A DNA stretch of 35,632 bases from Nocardioidaceae bacterium (GCA_025934895.1 JAICWH010000023.1:1-35632); one strand, 5' to 3'. Positions 1 to 8,323 are shown, numbered from the stretch's first letter. Numbers and translations: made by a program. The notes: generated by a model not told the origin, from the sequence alone.

Positions 1-298
1 CCTTCCGCTCGTCCAAGCCTTCGTTGTGGGCCTGGAAGTAGCCGAAGTCCAGGCACCACGAGCAGCCGACCTGCGCGGCGACGGCCATGTGCGCGAACGA
101 CTTCAGGTTCTCGTCGCAGGCGCTCCACTTCCGTGCCTTGCCGCTGACCGCGAGAAAGGCCTTCAGCACGGGGCGGTTGTGGAAGTACACCCCCACCGGC
201 TCCGGCACGTCACCGAGCAGCCTCCTGATGAAACGCTTCACAAACATCCCGAAGATACCGGTGATCGGGGCCGGCTGGATCCGGGGCGAACTGGTCAT
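1..298 (-). CDS. Carboxymuconolactone decarboxylase (AhpD-like) family protein, partial
   Basis: The reading frame runs off the left edge, so only about 99 N-terminal residues are visible. The ATG at 298 is preceded by a strong AGGAGG six bases upstream. The end of the visible part reads FAHMAVAAQVGCSWCLDFGY, which contains the CxxC (CSWC) motif typical of CMD/AhpD-like proteins. In that family the cysteine pair acts in peroxide-linked redox chemistry, or the fold serves as a decarboxylase; which applies here cannot be told. The gene faces away from a broken LysR regulator at 383, the usual arrangement of a LysR protein and its divergently transcribed target, so the pair was probably one regulatory unit. 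The frame is intact as far as it can be followed. Confidence 0.8.
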   Translation of the reverse strand, partial: MTSSPRIQPAPITGIFGMFVKRFIRRLLGDVPEPVGVYFHNRPVLKAFLAVSGKARKWSACDENLKSFAHMAVAAQVGCSWCLDFGYFQAHNEGLDERK

Positions 299-382
299 GT
301 CGTCCTCCTGTGAGCGGGTGAGCGCGACATACAGACACCGGCCACGGCCACCGTGTGACCAGGTGATCCGGGTGTCGAGACC

Positions 383-1075
383 GTGAACGCCGGCACGTCG
401 ACCCTGCTACTGCCTACGGTGAAAGCATTCCAGCGTCGCTTCCCCGGCGCGAGCGTCGAGATCCGCAACCTGCAGCAGGACGAGATCCAGCGCGACCTCG
501 CCAACGGCGCCCTCGATCTGGTTCTGATCACCCGCTCAGCAGCGACGACGTGTCACCTGAGCTGACCGGCATCGACCTGGTGCGGGGAAAGCCCCGTTGC
601 GGTACTTCTTCATCGCGACCACCCCGAGAGTCGCTCAACACCACCCGCTGGTGGAGCAGGGGGAGGTGTCGGTGTACGACCTCCGCCACCACAGGTTCGT
701 CGCCATACGCGCGGGCTACCTCATGCATCGCTTCGCACAAGGGCTCCTCGGTGCCGAGCTGCCCCCCGACTGGCATAGCACCCACGGCGCCGAGATGGGC
801 AAGGTGATGGTGGCCGATGGCCTGGGTGTCACCGTGCTGCCGCACTACAGCGTCCCGGGAATCCGATAGAACGTGCCGGCCTCATCACCACGCGGCCGAA
901 CCCAGACGACCGCACCATCATCCGGCTCAGCTTGCAACAACGCCGTGCGCAACGCGTCGCGGAAGCAGTCGCTGGATTGGTCGCCGAGCTCTCCTTCATC
1001 GCGCAAAGCTTGGAGAGATTGCGCCAGAGTCCTTTGTCGGCTTGGACGCACGAGGAATCGCCCGGGACTGGCTGA
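383..1075 (+). pseudogene. LysR-family transcriptional regulator, degenerate
   Basis: Several reading frames in succession encode pieces of one LysR co-inducer-binding domain. The first piece (383-565) has STLLLPTVKAFQRRFPGASV and ends in ALDLVLI. A short piece near 550 reads PELTGIDLVRGKP. The third (597-869) has GYLMHRFAQGLLG and GAEMGKVMVADGLGVTVLP. The fourth, ending at the TGA at 1073-1075, has ERAGLITTRPNPDDRTIIRL. These follow the normal order of the family, so frameshifts between them have killed one gene. The N-terminal winged-HTH domain is not found between 299 and 382, so the 5' end is missing as well. When whole it would probably have controlled the divergent CMD-family gene. LysR assignment is firm; exact breakpoints are not. 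Confidence 0.8.
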
Positions 1076-1109
1076 GCTGTCAAGTTGGAGGACCTGCAGA
1101 GACTTCAGT

Positions 1110-1385
1110 TCACTTCACCGGTCCTGCGGCTCGGAAACCCGCGCACTCGGCCGTCGAGTGCTTGGCCCGTACATGATGGATAACAAGTTGCTCGCGCAGT
1201 CTGCCCCGGAACCAGCCCAGCTCCTCCAGCGTGTCGGCGACGGCCATGATGTCCGCATCGGGAACGGCCGCCAGTTTGCGGTTCGCTCCTGAGTACCGTG
1301 GGTGCGGTGAGGCCTTCACGGCGATGTAGGAGGCGGAGGCCGCCTTCTGCACGTCGAGCACTGTCGAGAGGATCGTCAAACACAC
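1110..1385 (-). CDS. Small hypothetical protein
   Basis: An open frame of 91 residues starts with GTG at 1385, about 9 nt after the stop of the 51-aa membrane protein gene, so the two could be one transcript. The middle (DADIMAVADTLEELGWFRGR) is amphipathic and protein-like. I recognise no family, and no clear ribosome-binding site precedes the start. It lies among decayed genes, so it may be a remnant of a larger protein. Coding status is uncertain. Confidence 0.3.
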   Translation of the reverse strand: MCLTILSTVLDVQKAASASYIAVKASPHPRYSGANRKLAAVPDADIMAVADTLEELGWFRGRLREQLVIHHVRAKHSTAECAGFRAAGPVK

Positions 1386-1394
1386 GCCTCGGGC

Positions 1395-1550
1395 TCAAGC
1401 CCTCAGGATGAATGCGGCGACCAACGCCATGCACGCGATCCAGCCAGCGACCAGCGCTGTCAACCCAGCTGCCACCAGCAGTGCCTTGTTTGTCAGTCCC
1501 CGACTGAACTCGACTTTGCCGTCGACATCGCCTGACATCTCGTGTTGCAT
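1395..1550 (-). CDS. Small single-pass membrane protein (51 aa)
   Basis: A short frame begins with ATG at 1550, six bases after a good AGGAG, and ends with TGA at 1395-1397. The polar N-terminus (MQHEMSGDVDGKVEFSRGL) is followed by one strongly hydrophobic segment of about 23 residues (ALLVAAGLTALVAGWIACM, continuing AALVAAF) and a short basic tail, LRA. That layout fits a single-pass inner-membrane microprotein, probably N-out. The upstream DNA at 1570-1615 is AT-rich for this genome and contains TAGAAT (minus strand, 1609-1614), a possible -10 box. No family recognised. The clean RBS and membrane topology make it a credible gene despite its size. Confidence 0.6.
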   Translation of the reverse strand: MQHEMSGDVDGKVEFSRGLTNKALLVAAGLTALVAGWIACMALVAAFILRA

Positions 1551-1777
1551 CGCCACTCCTCTGACCTCACTGGCTGCTCAATAAAAGTGTAATCCAGTAG
1601 ACATACTCATTCTAGCCTTCGCCTCGAAACGACGCCCCGTGCGAGACGGCTCCTGCGGCGACATCGGCGAAGGTGCTCGCAGCCGTGGCTAGCAGGGCCT
1701 CTCGCGACGTACAAGACACATGGGGCCTGGCGGGTTCGATAACAATGTCTACTAAGAGCAGTATGTGGTGATCATCG

Positions 1778-2251
1778 GTGATGGCCAGCAAGTCCACACC
1801 GGCCAGCCCCTCACGCTGGACAAGCGGCCAACTGCAGCGGACCTTCGACCGGATGGATGGCAAGTCGGTCAACGAACTGGAGACCGCATCGCGCAGGGTG
1901 CTCGATGACCTCGTCGAGGTCGGTGTGGACGCCTACCCGTGCTGGGGAGGTCTGCGCGGCGCTGTCCGGGACGGCAGGATGATGGGGCACGACTCGGGCG
2001 TGGACCTGGCGTGGCTCAGCAAGCACACTCACCCCTTTGACATCATCGGCGAGAGCCGGATGGCTCAGCGTGAGATGCGTAGGGGGCTGGAGCGTCGTGC
2101 GCATGTAGGCGACCAACGTCAAAGTGTGGGCTCCGCTGCCCGGTGAGAAGCGGGTCGGAGTGGAGGTGGTCAGCTGTGGGGCTCGTGCCGGCGCCACGAG
2201 CGTGCTGGTCGCCGGCCATCTCGGGATGGCGATGATCCCGGGGCTCGCGCA
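1778..2251 (+). pseudogene. LicD-like / teichoic-acid nucleotidyltransferase-type relic
   Basis: The frame at 1778-2146 contains VGVDAYPCWGGLRGAVRDGR followed by MMGHDSGVDLAWLSKHTHP. This resembles the LicD-like nucleotidyltransferase signature, a GTLLGAVRDG turn followed by a metal-binding HDSDADL, seen in actinobacterial cell-wall glycopolymer proteins. One acidic metal ligand is replaced (HDSGVDL). The match then breaks, and a second frame from about 2117 (KVWAPLPGEKRVGVEVVSCG) looks like a distant C-terminal piece of the same or a related protein. Large parts between are missing. I read this as a dead, internally deleted gene; the assignment rests on motif memory only. Confidence 0.45.
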
Positions 2252-2296
2252 CCTACCCACGGGTTATCCGAAGTCATCGCTACCGCACCCGACGCG

Positions 2297-2336
2297 ACGA
2301 GGCCCCTCCACCACCCGGGTGGTGGAGGGGCCTCGT
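2297..2336 (-). terminator. Perfect inverted-repeat terminator hairpin
   Basis: Two 20-bp arms (2297-2316 and 2317-2336) are exact reverse complements centred on CCCGGG. The hairpin lies about 15 bp beyond the stop codon of the minus-strand secreted-protein gene (2351-2719). There is no clear U-tract, which is common for actinobacterial terminators. It may also insulate the gene from transcription through the relics to the left. Confidence 0.75.
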
Positions 2337-2350
2337 GCGGCCGGCTGGTG

Positions 2351-2719
2351 TCAACCCAGCTCGCCGTCGGTGCGGATCGTGACCGTGGCGTTGTTCTTGA
2401 CGGTGGTGTTGTTCACTGCGCAGACCATGTAGAGGCCGGATCCTGGGAAGTTGCCCCATGAGGTCCGGAGCTCGCTGGCGAAGGCGGTCGAGCCCGGGAA
2501 GGACTGGATGGCGACTCCGTTGCGGAAGACCCTGAAGTGCAACGGCTTGCTCGCCGTGCCTTCGACGCGGACCTGGTAGCCGGCCTGCTGCGAGGCGCAG
2601 GTCTGGGCCCCGGGTGCCAGAGGACCAGACGAGGTCTGCACCGCGAACGCCGGGGTGGCGGCGATCAGGGCGGTCGTAGCGGCGGCGGTGACGAGGCCGG
2701 CCTTGGCAAGCAGTGACAT
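2351..2719 (-). CDS. Small secreted protein with signal peptide
   Basis: The 122-residue product starts at an ATG preceded by AAGGAG seven bases upstream. Residues 1-26 form a classical Sec signal peptide: a Lys near the N-terminus, a hydrophobic core (LVTAAATTALIAA) and an A-x-A cleavage site in TPAFA. The mature part of about 96 residues has two cysteines (in TCASQQ and MVCAVNN) that could form one disulfide, and a beta-rich pattern of alternating hydrophobics (YQVRVEG, LHFRVFRNG, ATVTIRTDG). It resembles small Ig-like exported actinobacterial proteins of unknown role. A strong terminator follows, so it is likely monocistronic. Function unknown. Confidence 0.75.
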   Translation of the reverse strand: MSLLAKAGLVTAAATTALIAATPAFAVQTSSGPLAPGAQTCASQQAGYQVRVEGTASKPLHFRVFRNGVAIQSFPGSTAFASELRTSWGNFPGSGLYMVCAVNNTTVKNNATVTIRTDGELG

Positions 2720-2872
2720 GTGATGCTCCTTCGAGGTATCGGATGGTTCCGGATTTCGGATGGGTGGTGGACCTGCGTGTCATGACCTGAGCGGAGGGCG
2801 CCGCACCGCTGGGCACACCTGAAAGGTAGGTCTGCACGATGTCCGTTTCGGAGACCGTTCACCGCCCACTGT

Positions 2873-2891
2873 GTGACCAGTTCATGGTCAC
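2873..2891. other. Short inverted repeat between two minus-strand genes
   Basis: GTGACC (2873-2878) and GGTCAC (2886-2891) pair across 7 nt, a few bases past the stop of the ATPase/HTH gene. It may be a weak terminator for that gene or an operator in the promoter region of the secreted-protein gene. The sequence does not decide between them. Confidence 0.3.
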
Positions 2892-2896
2892 TCTGC

Positions 2897-5011
2897 TCAC
2901 CGAGCCGGGTGCGCTGTGCTGTCCTGGTCGTCGGCCCACAAGATGGCGGTGAGCCGGTCCACACCCGCTGCGAGATGACGGCGGTAGGTGCTGGTGGGCA
3001 GGTCCAGGAGCTCGGCGGCGTCGGCCTGGGTGGGCGCCGGCTGCAGGTAGGTGTGGTGCAGTGCCCGGAACGCCCGGCGGTCGCGGGGGGAGGCCTCCAG
3101 CCGCGTCGCGGCCTCCGTGATGCGTTCCTGCAGGACTGCGGCGCGGGCACGCGCGTCGGCGTGCGCAGGAGCTCGGGACGTCACCAGAGGGGACTCGAGG
3201 AGCGCCGAGGACCGAAGCCCGTTCACGCGGGCATACCCCCGCAACGCGTCCCTGACCGCCGCGGCGAAATGCTCCTGCGTCAGACGCTGGACCGGCACCT
3301 CGACGTCGGGCGGCACCGTCGGCACGTCGAGCGGCTGACGCGCGATCTCCCTCTTCCCCAACTGCTCGAGCCATGCCAGTGGCGGGGTACGTCGCCAGTC
3401 GTGCCAGTAGACGCCGTACGTCTTGCCGTCGGTGCTGAAGTCGGCGGCGGCCAGACGGGACACGTCCGCGTAGGCACAGATACCGGCCCACAGATCGGGG
3501 TCTGCGTAGTATACGAAGGAGTAGGCCAGCCTCGGCGTGGACATGTAGTAGCGGACGAAGTGCAACGTGATGAACAGCTGCACCGGTCCCAGTTCCTGGT
3601 ATGCCTCGCTCTGCATCCAGAACCTGAACAGCGCCGCGACCTCGCCATCATGCAACGGGGGCAGCGTGTCAAGGAAGGTCGCCACCCGGTCCACCGCCAC
3701 GTCGACGGCTCGATCCTCAGCCGTCGCACTGTGCACCGACACGGTCGTGACCAGTCCGAGCACGTCGCCGTCCGGTCCGCGGACCAGCAGCACGCACCCC
3801 GGCTGGCGGGCGAACCAGAAGTCCAGGAGTGCGACGGCCTCCGGCCCCTCGTGTCTACCCACCATCTCGCGGGCGATCGAGCGCTCCTCCTCGGTGGCCG
3901 GCGTTGCGACCAGACTGCGCAGATCTGTGCCGGAGCCCGCGGTCTGCGTGACGAAGGGGCCCAGCACCGGGTTGTCGCGGTGCAAGAAGACGTACTCCAC
4001 GAGCACCTGCTGCTGCTCATCGACTGGGACCGCGTAGAACCGGTCTCTGTAGTAGGCACCAGCGCGGCGGTGGATGTCGGCGTACTGCTCGGGATGCCGC
4101 CACCGCAGCTCGGCACCGAGCGCGTCCCGGGCCACGTCGTGCGGGTAGAGACCCCTTGGTCCGGACTCGACCACGGACAACCTTCGCAGCCAGTCGAACA
4201 GCTTGTGGGCATCCTGAACCTCCAGCAGCACCGCCAGCAGTTCCTCCGTCGTGGTGAGCACCTGGGCGCAGGCCTCGAGCGCACGGCGGTGCAGGACGCT
4301 CGGCACCGTTTCGACCAGGCACCCGAGCAACGCGGCCATGACCTCGGGAGCGGCGGTGGGTTCGAACCTGCCGGCGCCTTGAGCCACGACGTCGGCGACC
4401 AACGAGAGAGCCAAGGGATGTCCTCCAGCGAAAGCCAGGGCCTCGGGCTGGCGCTGCCGGGGAACTCCGTGCGCCTCCAGCAGCGCACGACTCTGGTCGG
4501 GCGGAAGGGCACTCAGGGCGATTGTGTGCAGCAGTCCCCGCCAGCTGAGGTCCGCGCGCCAGGCAACGGTCGGGGGCTCGCGACCCGCCACGACCGTCAA
4601 CGCGTCGGCAGCCAGCGACGGCAGGAAGTCCTCGCGCCACCAGCGGTCGAGGGGGCCGAGCAGCTCGGCCGTGTCGACCAGCAGGAGGAGGCCCTCGACC
4701 GCCGCGAGCGCCTCGAGCGGATCTGCCTGCCGGTCACAGCCGGCAGCGTCGGCAACCGCCGCCACGAACGCCGACGTCACGGGAGCCACGTCGCGCCCGT
4801 CAATGCGTACGACGCGCCGCTCAGCCGCCTCACCGAGGGCCTCGAACTGCCGAAGGAGCGTCGACTTCCCGATGCCTCCCGGGCCTGACACGAACACGAC
4901 GCCCCCGCAATCTATGTCACCAAGGAGATCCTGGAAGAACGCGAGCTCCTCCGCACGTCCGACGAAGCCCTGGCTGCGCCGAACGCGAAGCCGGTCTGCC
5001 ATCCGCGCCAC
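2897..5011 (-). CDS. P-loop ATPase (STAND/AAA-like) with C-terminal HTH
   Basis: Near the N-terminus is SQGFVGRAEELAFFQDLL, the entry motif of Orc/STAND-type ATPases. It is followed by a Walker A (FVSGPGGIGKSTLL, about residue 45) and a Walker B-like strand (GLLLLVDTAE, about residue 110). The long middle has no recognised domain. The last 80 residues carry an HTH-like segment (TQADAAELLDLPTSTYRRHL), so this is most likely an ATP-dependent regulatory protein. I chose GTG 5011 because AAGGGGAG sits about 5-7 bases upstream. ATG 5002 is the second choice. An upstream ATG at 5086 would add 25 residues that look non-conserved. Whether it controls the eCIS 4 kb away or senses something else cannot be told. 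Confidence 0.75.
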   Translation of the reverse strand: MARMADRLRVRRSQGFVGRAEELAFFQDLLGDIDCGGVVFVSGPGGIGKSTLLRQFEALGEAAERRVVRIDGRDVAPVTSAFVAAVADAAGCDRQADPLEALAAVEGLLLLVDTAELLGPLDRWWREDFLPSLAADALTVVAGREPPTVAWRADLSWRGLLHTIALSALPPDQSRALLEAHGVPRQRQPEALAFAGGHPLALSLVADVVAQGAGRFEPTAAPEVMAALLGCLVETVPSVLHRRALEACAQVLTTTEELLAVLLEVQDAHKLFDWLRRLSVVESGPRGLYPHDVARDALGAELRWRHPEQYADIHRRAGAYYRDRFYAVPVDEQQQVLVEYVFLHRDNPVLGPFVTQTAGSGTDLRSLVATPATEEERSIAREMVGRHEGPEAVALLDFWFARQPGCVLLVRGPDGDVLGLVTTVSVHSATAEDRAVDVAVDRVATFLDTLPPLHDGEVAALFRFWMQSEAYQELGPVQLFITLHFVRYYMSTPRLAYSFVYYADPDLWAGICAYADVSRLAAADFSTDGKTYGVYWHDWRRTPPLAWLEQLGKREIARQPLDVPTVPPDVEVPVQRLTQEHFAAAVRDALRGYARVNGLRSSALLESPLVTSRAPAHADARARAAVLQERITEAATRLEASPRDRRAFRALHHTYLQPAPTQADAAELLDLPTSTYRRHLAAGVDRLTAILWADDQDSTAHPAR

Positions 5012-5092
5012 GGTCTCCCCTTCACGCCCGGTCCACCTTAGGCCCGGCGCAGGTGGTGGACCAGCGGATCTTGGGAGTTCCAGCACCGGCGG

Positions 5093-5988
5093 TTACGGCA
5101 CCCTCTGGGTGAACAGGTCGTGTGCGCCGTCAGGGCGGGCGGCCTCGAAATAGGCACGCCGTTCGCCGGTGCTCATAGTCACGATCGATGCGTAGCGGAG
5201 TGCGCCGTCCGTGTGAGGAGAGCCCGAGGGTGGTCCGCTGCTGGCCACCAGGGTGGTCGCCGGCCCGTTCGTCGTGGCTACCCCCGTCTGCTCGCAGCAG
5301 TTGGCCTGAGCTGTGGGTCGTCCGTCGTACAGCACCGTCAGGGGCGCCGAGTCGAGCACGGCGGTAACTCGCACGCCGCGTGCGTCCCACTCGCCGGCAC
5401 GGGGCAGCAGAACGGTTTCGCCGAGCGTAAAGCCGACGCCGCCTCAGAGTGTGCGAGGCGGGTGTGCATCCGGTCCTCTTGCCCCGGCTCGGTGAGCGAA
5501 TGGCAGCAGACCCACATCCGCCAGCCATCATGACGCAGCTCCACGACCGGGTCCTTTACAGCGAGTCGCTTCTCGTCACCGGACAGCGCCACGGAGTAGT
5601 GCCCCTGCGGCAGCTCGGCGGGTGTGGTGGCTTCCAGGACACCGATCCACCAATGCTTCGAGCCCGGCGTGGCGCAGCTGAGGAAGAGCCTCCAGATCCC
5701 ATCGGACTTCACGAGGGCTGGTCGCTCGAGCGAGTCGGCTCCGAACTGCTCGCGGCGCACCGTCGCAACCTTGGTGAAGCGCACGCCGTCCCGCGAACGC
5801 GCGATGACGACCGCGACACCGCGGCCGTTCGTGAGCGGACGACGCACCCGGTAGGCGAGCCAGACGATGCCGTTGACCACAACCGCACTCGGGGCGCCCG
5901 CCCAGTTGCCGGGGCCGGCAGCGGGGGCCGAGGCGACGACCTCTGCTTGGTCGACGTCGCTCAGCATCGGGAGGCTCTGCACGGTCAT
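5093..5988 (-). pseudogene. Beta-propeller glycosidase-like protein, frameshifted
   Basis: The 5' frame starts at ATG 5988 and reads through blade-like repeats of the GH43/GH32 five-bladed propeller type (PSAVVVNGIVWLAYRVRRP; ARSRDGVRFTKVATV; ERPALVKSDGIWRLFLS; KDPVVELRHDGWRMWVC). Near 5432-5436 the frame changes, and the protein continues as FTLGETVLLPRAGEWDARG to the stop at 5093. Adding one G to the TCGGC run would restore one frame of about 298 residues. This is therefore either a recent single-base loss or a sequencing error. The substrate is unknown, and no signal peptide is seen. An AT-rich palindrome (6000-6015) lies just upstream. Confidence 0.65.
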
Positions 5989-5999
5989 ACACTAAGTCT

Positions 6000-6015
6000 A
6001 CTATAGAACTATAGT
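6000..6015. promoter_or_regulatory. AT-rich 16-bp palindromic operator candidate
   Basis: ACTATAG-AA-CTATAGT is a perfect inverted repeat (7-bp arms, 2-bp spacer). It stands out in very GC-rich DNA and sits 12 bp upstream of the ATG of the minus-strand propeller gene. Such sites are typical of GntR-type (YtrA-like) repressor operators overlapping a -10 element. No GntR gene is present in the window, so the binding protein is unknown. Confidence 0.5.
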
Positions 6016-6016
6016 T

Positions 6017-6190
6017 TTGCTCCTTGACCTGCGATCCGGTCCGCGTCGTGGGGGGTGTGCAGGCGGTGCGCGATGGCGATCACCGTGCGGCCGACTAGCA
6101 GCACATCCACGGATCCGTCTGCGTCCGTGCGGTCCTGGGGTCTATCAGTGAGGTCGCCTCGTCGAGGACCAGGGAGTGCGGGTCCGCGTT
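6017..6190 (-). pseudogene. ABC exporter ATPase domain, C-terminal relic
   Basis: On the minus strand one frame reads PHSLVLDEATSLIDPRTART, which is the Walker B and D-loop of an ABC exporter. After a frame change it continues as VGRTVIAIAHRLHTPHDADR, which carries the switch histidine (AHRL) and the usual C-terminal motif. Walker A and the signature motif are absent, so only the last third of the nucleotide-binding domain survives. The 6190-6427 stretch beyond it holds no recognisable gene. Confidence 0.7.
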
Positions 6191-6427
6191 CGCTGGTCGT
6201 GGTGCGGCGGTGCTGCCAGCGCTCGCGGGCCTGGCCCTTCTCGGCGACCAGGCACGGCCGGGCTGGTAGCCGGTGGCCGCCACTCGAGCCGGCTGGGCCG
6301 CCGTCCGAGGCGCCCCGGGAGACGCCGTGACTCGACAGTCAGGCTGACGACAGCGAAGGCCCTGATAATTGGGGCGGCAGTCGATGGCGAGCTGCGTTTG
6401 GATCTGGTCCCGATTCAGGAGGCCACC

Positions 6428-7555
6428 ATGTCACTCACCGGACCCTTCTTCCTCAACGGAGTCATCGTCGTGACCCTCGCCGCGCTGCTCGGCGTGGTGG
6501 TGCTCTGGCCGCGCCTCGCGGCCGGCACCCCATGGCACGTCGCCGGACGGGTCGTCGCGCTCGGCTTGGCCAACCTGCTCGTCCTGCTGACCGCAGCCAC
6601 GCAGCTCAACGCGACGTACTTGTTCTTCGCAAGCTGGGGTGACCTGCAGGGGGCGATCACGGGTCACGTGGTTCAGACCTCGCTCCACCGTGGCGGTGCG
6701 GAGGCGCAGGCGCCGAACATCCCGGTGAAGGGCCCGGCAGCCCACACTGCGACGCACGTCCCTCCACTGGCCCGACCAGTCCGCCCGAGCGGACTCGTCG
6801 CCTTCAAGGTGCACGGGAGGATCAGTGGTCTGACCGGCACGGTCCTCGTGCAGCTGCCCGCCGGCTACACCCCGCAACAGCGCTACCCGGTGCTGGAGGC
6901 CTTCCACGGCTATCCGAGTGAACCGCTGAACTGGGTGCGCATCTTCCACATCGGCCAGGCAGTCGAAGCCAGGGTGAGGACGCACCAGCTGCGCCCGACC
7001 CTGGTCGTCATGCCTCAGGTCGAGATTCCGAGGGGCGTCGACACCGAAGGGGTGAACGGCGGGCCGGGTCAGCCGCAGGTCGAGACCTGGCTGACCCGAG
7101 ACGTCCCGGACTGGGTCGGTCAGCGCTTCCGGGTGATCCGGAACCGCAACGCCTGGGCGACGATCGGCTACTCGGCGGGCGGGTTCGTCGCGGCCATGGC
7201 CACGATGCTGCACCCAGCCCAGTACGGCGCCGGCATCGTGCTGGGGGGGTACTTCAGGCCCGAGTTCGGCCCCTTCTACGAGCCGTTCCGGACCGGGAGC
7301 CCCCTGGGCAGGTACTACGACCTCCCCCGCGTCGCGGCTCACCGACCACCACCGGTGTCACTGTGGATGGAGACGTCCCACGCAGACCCGCTCTCCTACA
7401 ACTCCAGTGCCAGATTCCTGCACGCCACCAGGGCCCCGACGGCCGTCCACGTCGTGATCCTGCAGAACGCAGGGCACCGAGACTCTGTCTGGATCGCCCT
7501 GCTGCCGTCCGCGCTGCAATGGCTCGGCGCCAACGTCGCGGGCTTCCACCCGTGA
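6428..7555 (+). CDS. Membrane-anchored alpha/beta-hydrolase esterase
   Basis: The 375-residue product starts at ATG 6428 with AGGAGG six bases upstream; the longer in-frame extension to 6176 lacks an RBS and is non-conserved in look. Two hydrophobic segments (about residues 8-28 and 41-67) anchor it in the membrane, leaving a soluble esterase domain outside. The domain has a start strand (GTVLVQLPAGYTPQQRYPVL), HGYP at the oxyanion side, the nucleophile elbow GYSAGG with Ser249, an Asp near 320 and His350 in NAGHRDSVW. This matches the esterase-D/antigen-85-like family that cleaves or transfers acyl esters at the actinobacterial envelope. The substrate is unknown. It stands alone, with relics on both sides. 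Confidence 0.8.
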   Translation: MSLTGPFFLNGVIVVTLAALLGVVVLWPRLAAGTPWHVAGRVVALGLANLLVLLTAATQLNATYLFFASWGDLQGAITGHVVQTSLHRGGAEAQAPNIPVKGPAAHTATHVPPLARPVRPSGLVAFKVHGRISGLTGTVLVQLPAGYTPQQRYPVLEAFHGYPSEPLNWVRIFHIGQAVEARVRTHQLRPTLVVMPQVEIPRGVDTEGVNGGPGQPQVETWLTRDVPDWVGQRFRVIRNRNAWATIGYSAGGFVAAMATMLHPAQYGAGIVLGGYFRPEFGPFYEPFRTGSPLGRYYDLPRVAAHRPPPVSLWMETSHADPLSYNSSARFLHATRAPTAVHVVILQNAGHRDSVWIALLPSALQWLGANVAGFHP

Positions 7556-7649
7556 GTCGAACACGATGCGCGGCGGCAGACCGCTGATCACGACGCCCGG
7601 ACTGCGGACAATGGCGTTAGAGCCAGGACACAGAGACGCCCGTAGGTGT

Positions 7650-7860
7650 TGTGAGCCGGGATGGGACTCCGCGGGGTTGGAAGTCGGGGGTGGGTCCAGG
7701 GTGAGCCCGCGCAGGAGCTCTCGGTGGCGCGGTGGAGGACGCGGATGTGCAGGTCGTCGATGAGCAGGGTGTTCTGGGTGCCGGCGAGGCGGCGGCCGAG
7801 ACCGAGGTGGTGAAGGCGGCTGTGGTGGCGCAGGGGGAGAGCGGTTCCTTACCACGTGGA
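7650..7860 (-). pseudogene. IS481-family transposase, C-terminal relic
   Basis: Reading the minus strand from about 7830, HHSRLHHLGLGRRLAGTQNT is followed by LLIDDLHIRVLHRAT. After a one-base shift comes ELLRGLTLDP, with further shifts after that. This is the conserved C-terminal tail of IS481-type DDE transposases (GRLHHIGxGR, then a LQVRV-like strand, then GELLRELTLDP). The catalytic DDE core and the terminal inverted repeats are not present, so the element is inactive. It accounts for most of the otherwise gene-free 7556-7879 stretch. Confidence 0.7.
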
Positions 7861-7879
7861 GCCAGCGTAGGGTCGGCAA

Positions 7880-8230
7880 ATGATCATGGGCAGCCACGTC
7901 ATCGTGTACAGCCGTGATCCGGAAGCGGACCGCGCGTTCTTCGTCAACGTATTGGGACAACCGCATGTCGACGCCGGCGGTGGCTGGCTGATCATCAAGC
8001 TGCCGACTGCGGAGCTCGCGGTGCACCCGTCCGATGGTCCCACCGGACACGAGCTGTACTTCATCTGCGACGATCTCAAAGCCACGATCAGCGAGCTGCA
8101 GGCTAAGGGCGTCGATTTCACCCACGACGTCTCCGAGGAACGGTGGGGTCGGCTGACCCGTTTCCGGTTGCCGGGGGGTGGCGAGGTGGGGATGTACGAG
8201 CCCCGCCATCCGCTGGCGATCGACTTGTGA
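7880..8230 (+). CDS. VOC (glyoxalase/bleomycin-resistance) family protein
   Basis: This 116-residue protein has the length and the beta-alpha-beta-beta-beta pattern of a single vicinal-oxygen-chelate unit pair. Recognisable parts are SHVIVYSRDPEADRAFFVNV at the N-terminus, GGGWLIIKLPTAELAVHP in the middle, GHELYFICDDLKATISELQA in the second half and the closing FRLPGGGEVGMYEPRHP. VOC proteins are metal-dependent enzymes or drug-binding proteins; the ligand here cannot be inferred. Start ATG 7880 has a weak upstream RBS, and ATG 7886 (third codon) is an alternative. It stands alone between an IS481 relic and a CMD-like gene. Confidence 0.85.
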   Translation: MIMGSHVIVYSRDPEADRAFFVNVLGQPHVDAGGGWLIIKLPTAELAVHPSDGPTGHELYFICDDLKATISELQAKGVDFTHDVSEERWGRLTRFRLPGGGEVGMYEPRHPLAIDL

Positions 8231-8323
8231 CCGTCCCAACCCCACCGTTCGAAGGGCTACGTCACACCGCCGGGACGGCTCGGCCTGGTGGACGCCGGTG
8301 AGTACATCACGTGCAGCGATCGC

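Noticed and set aside
1612-1725. Minus-strand piece with SREALLATAASTFADVAAGA, faintly like the first helix of a TetR regulator
   Set aside because: Only one helix-length match, no HTH follows, and the frame ends at once. Too little to call.
2873-4888. Long + strand frame (671 aa) opposite the ATPase/HTH gene
   Set aside because: It is the antisense shadow of a gene with clear P-loop and HTH motifs; its own translation is low-complexity with no family features.
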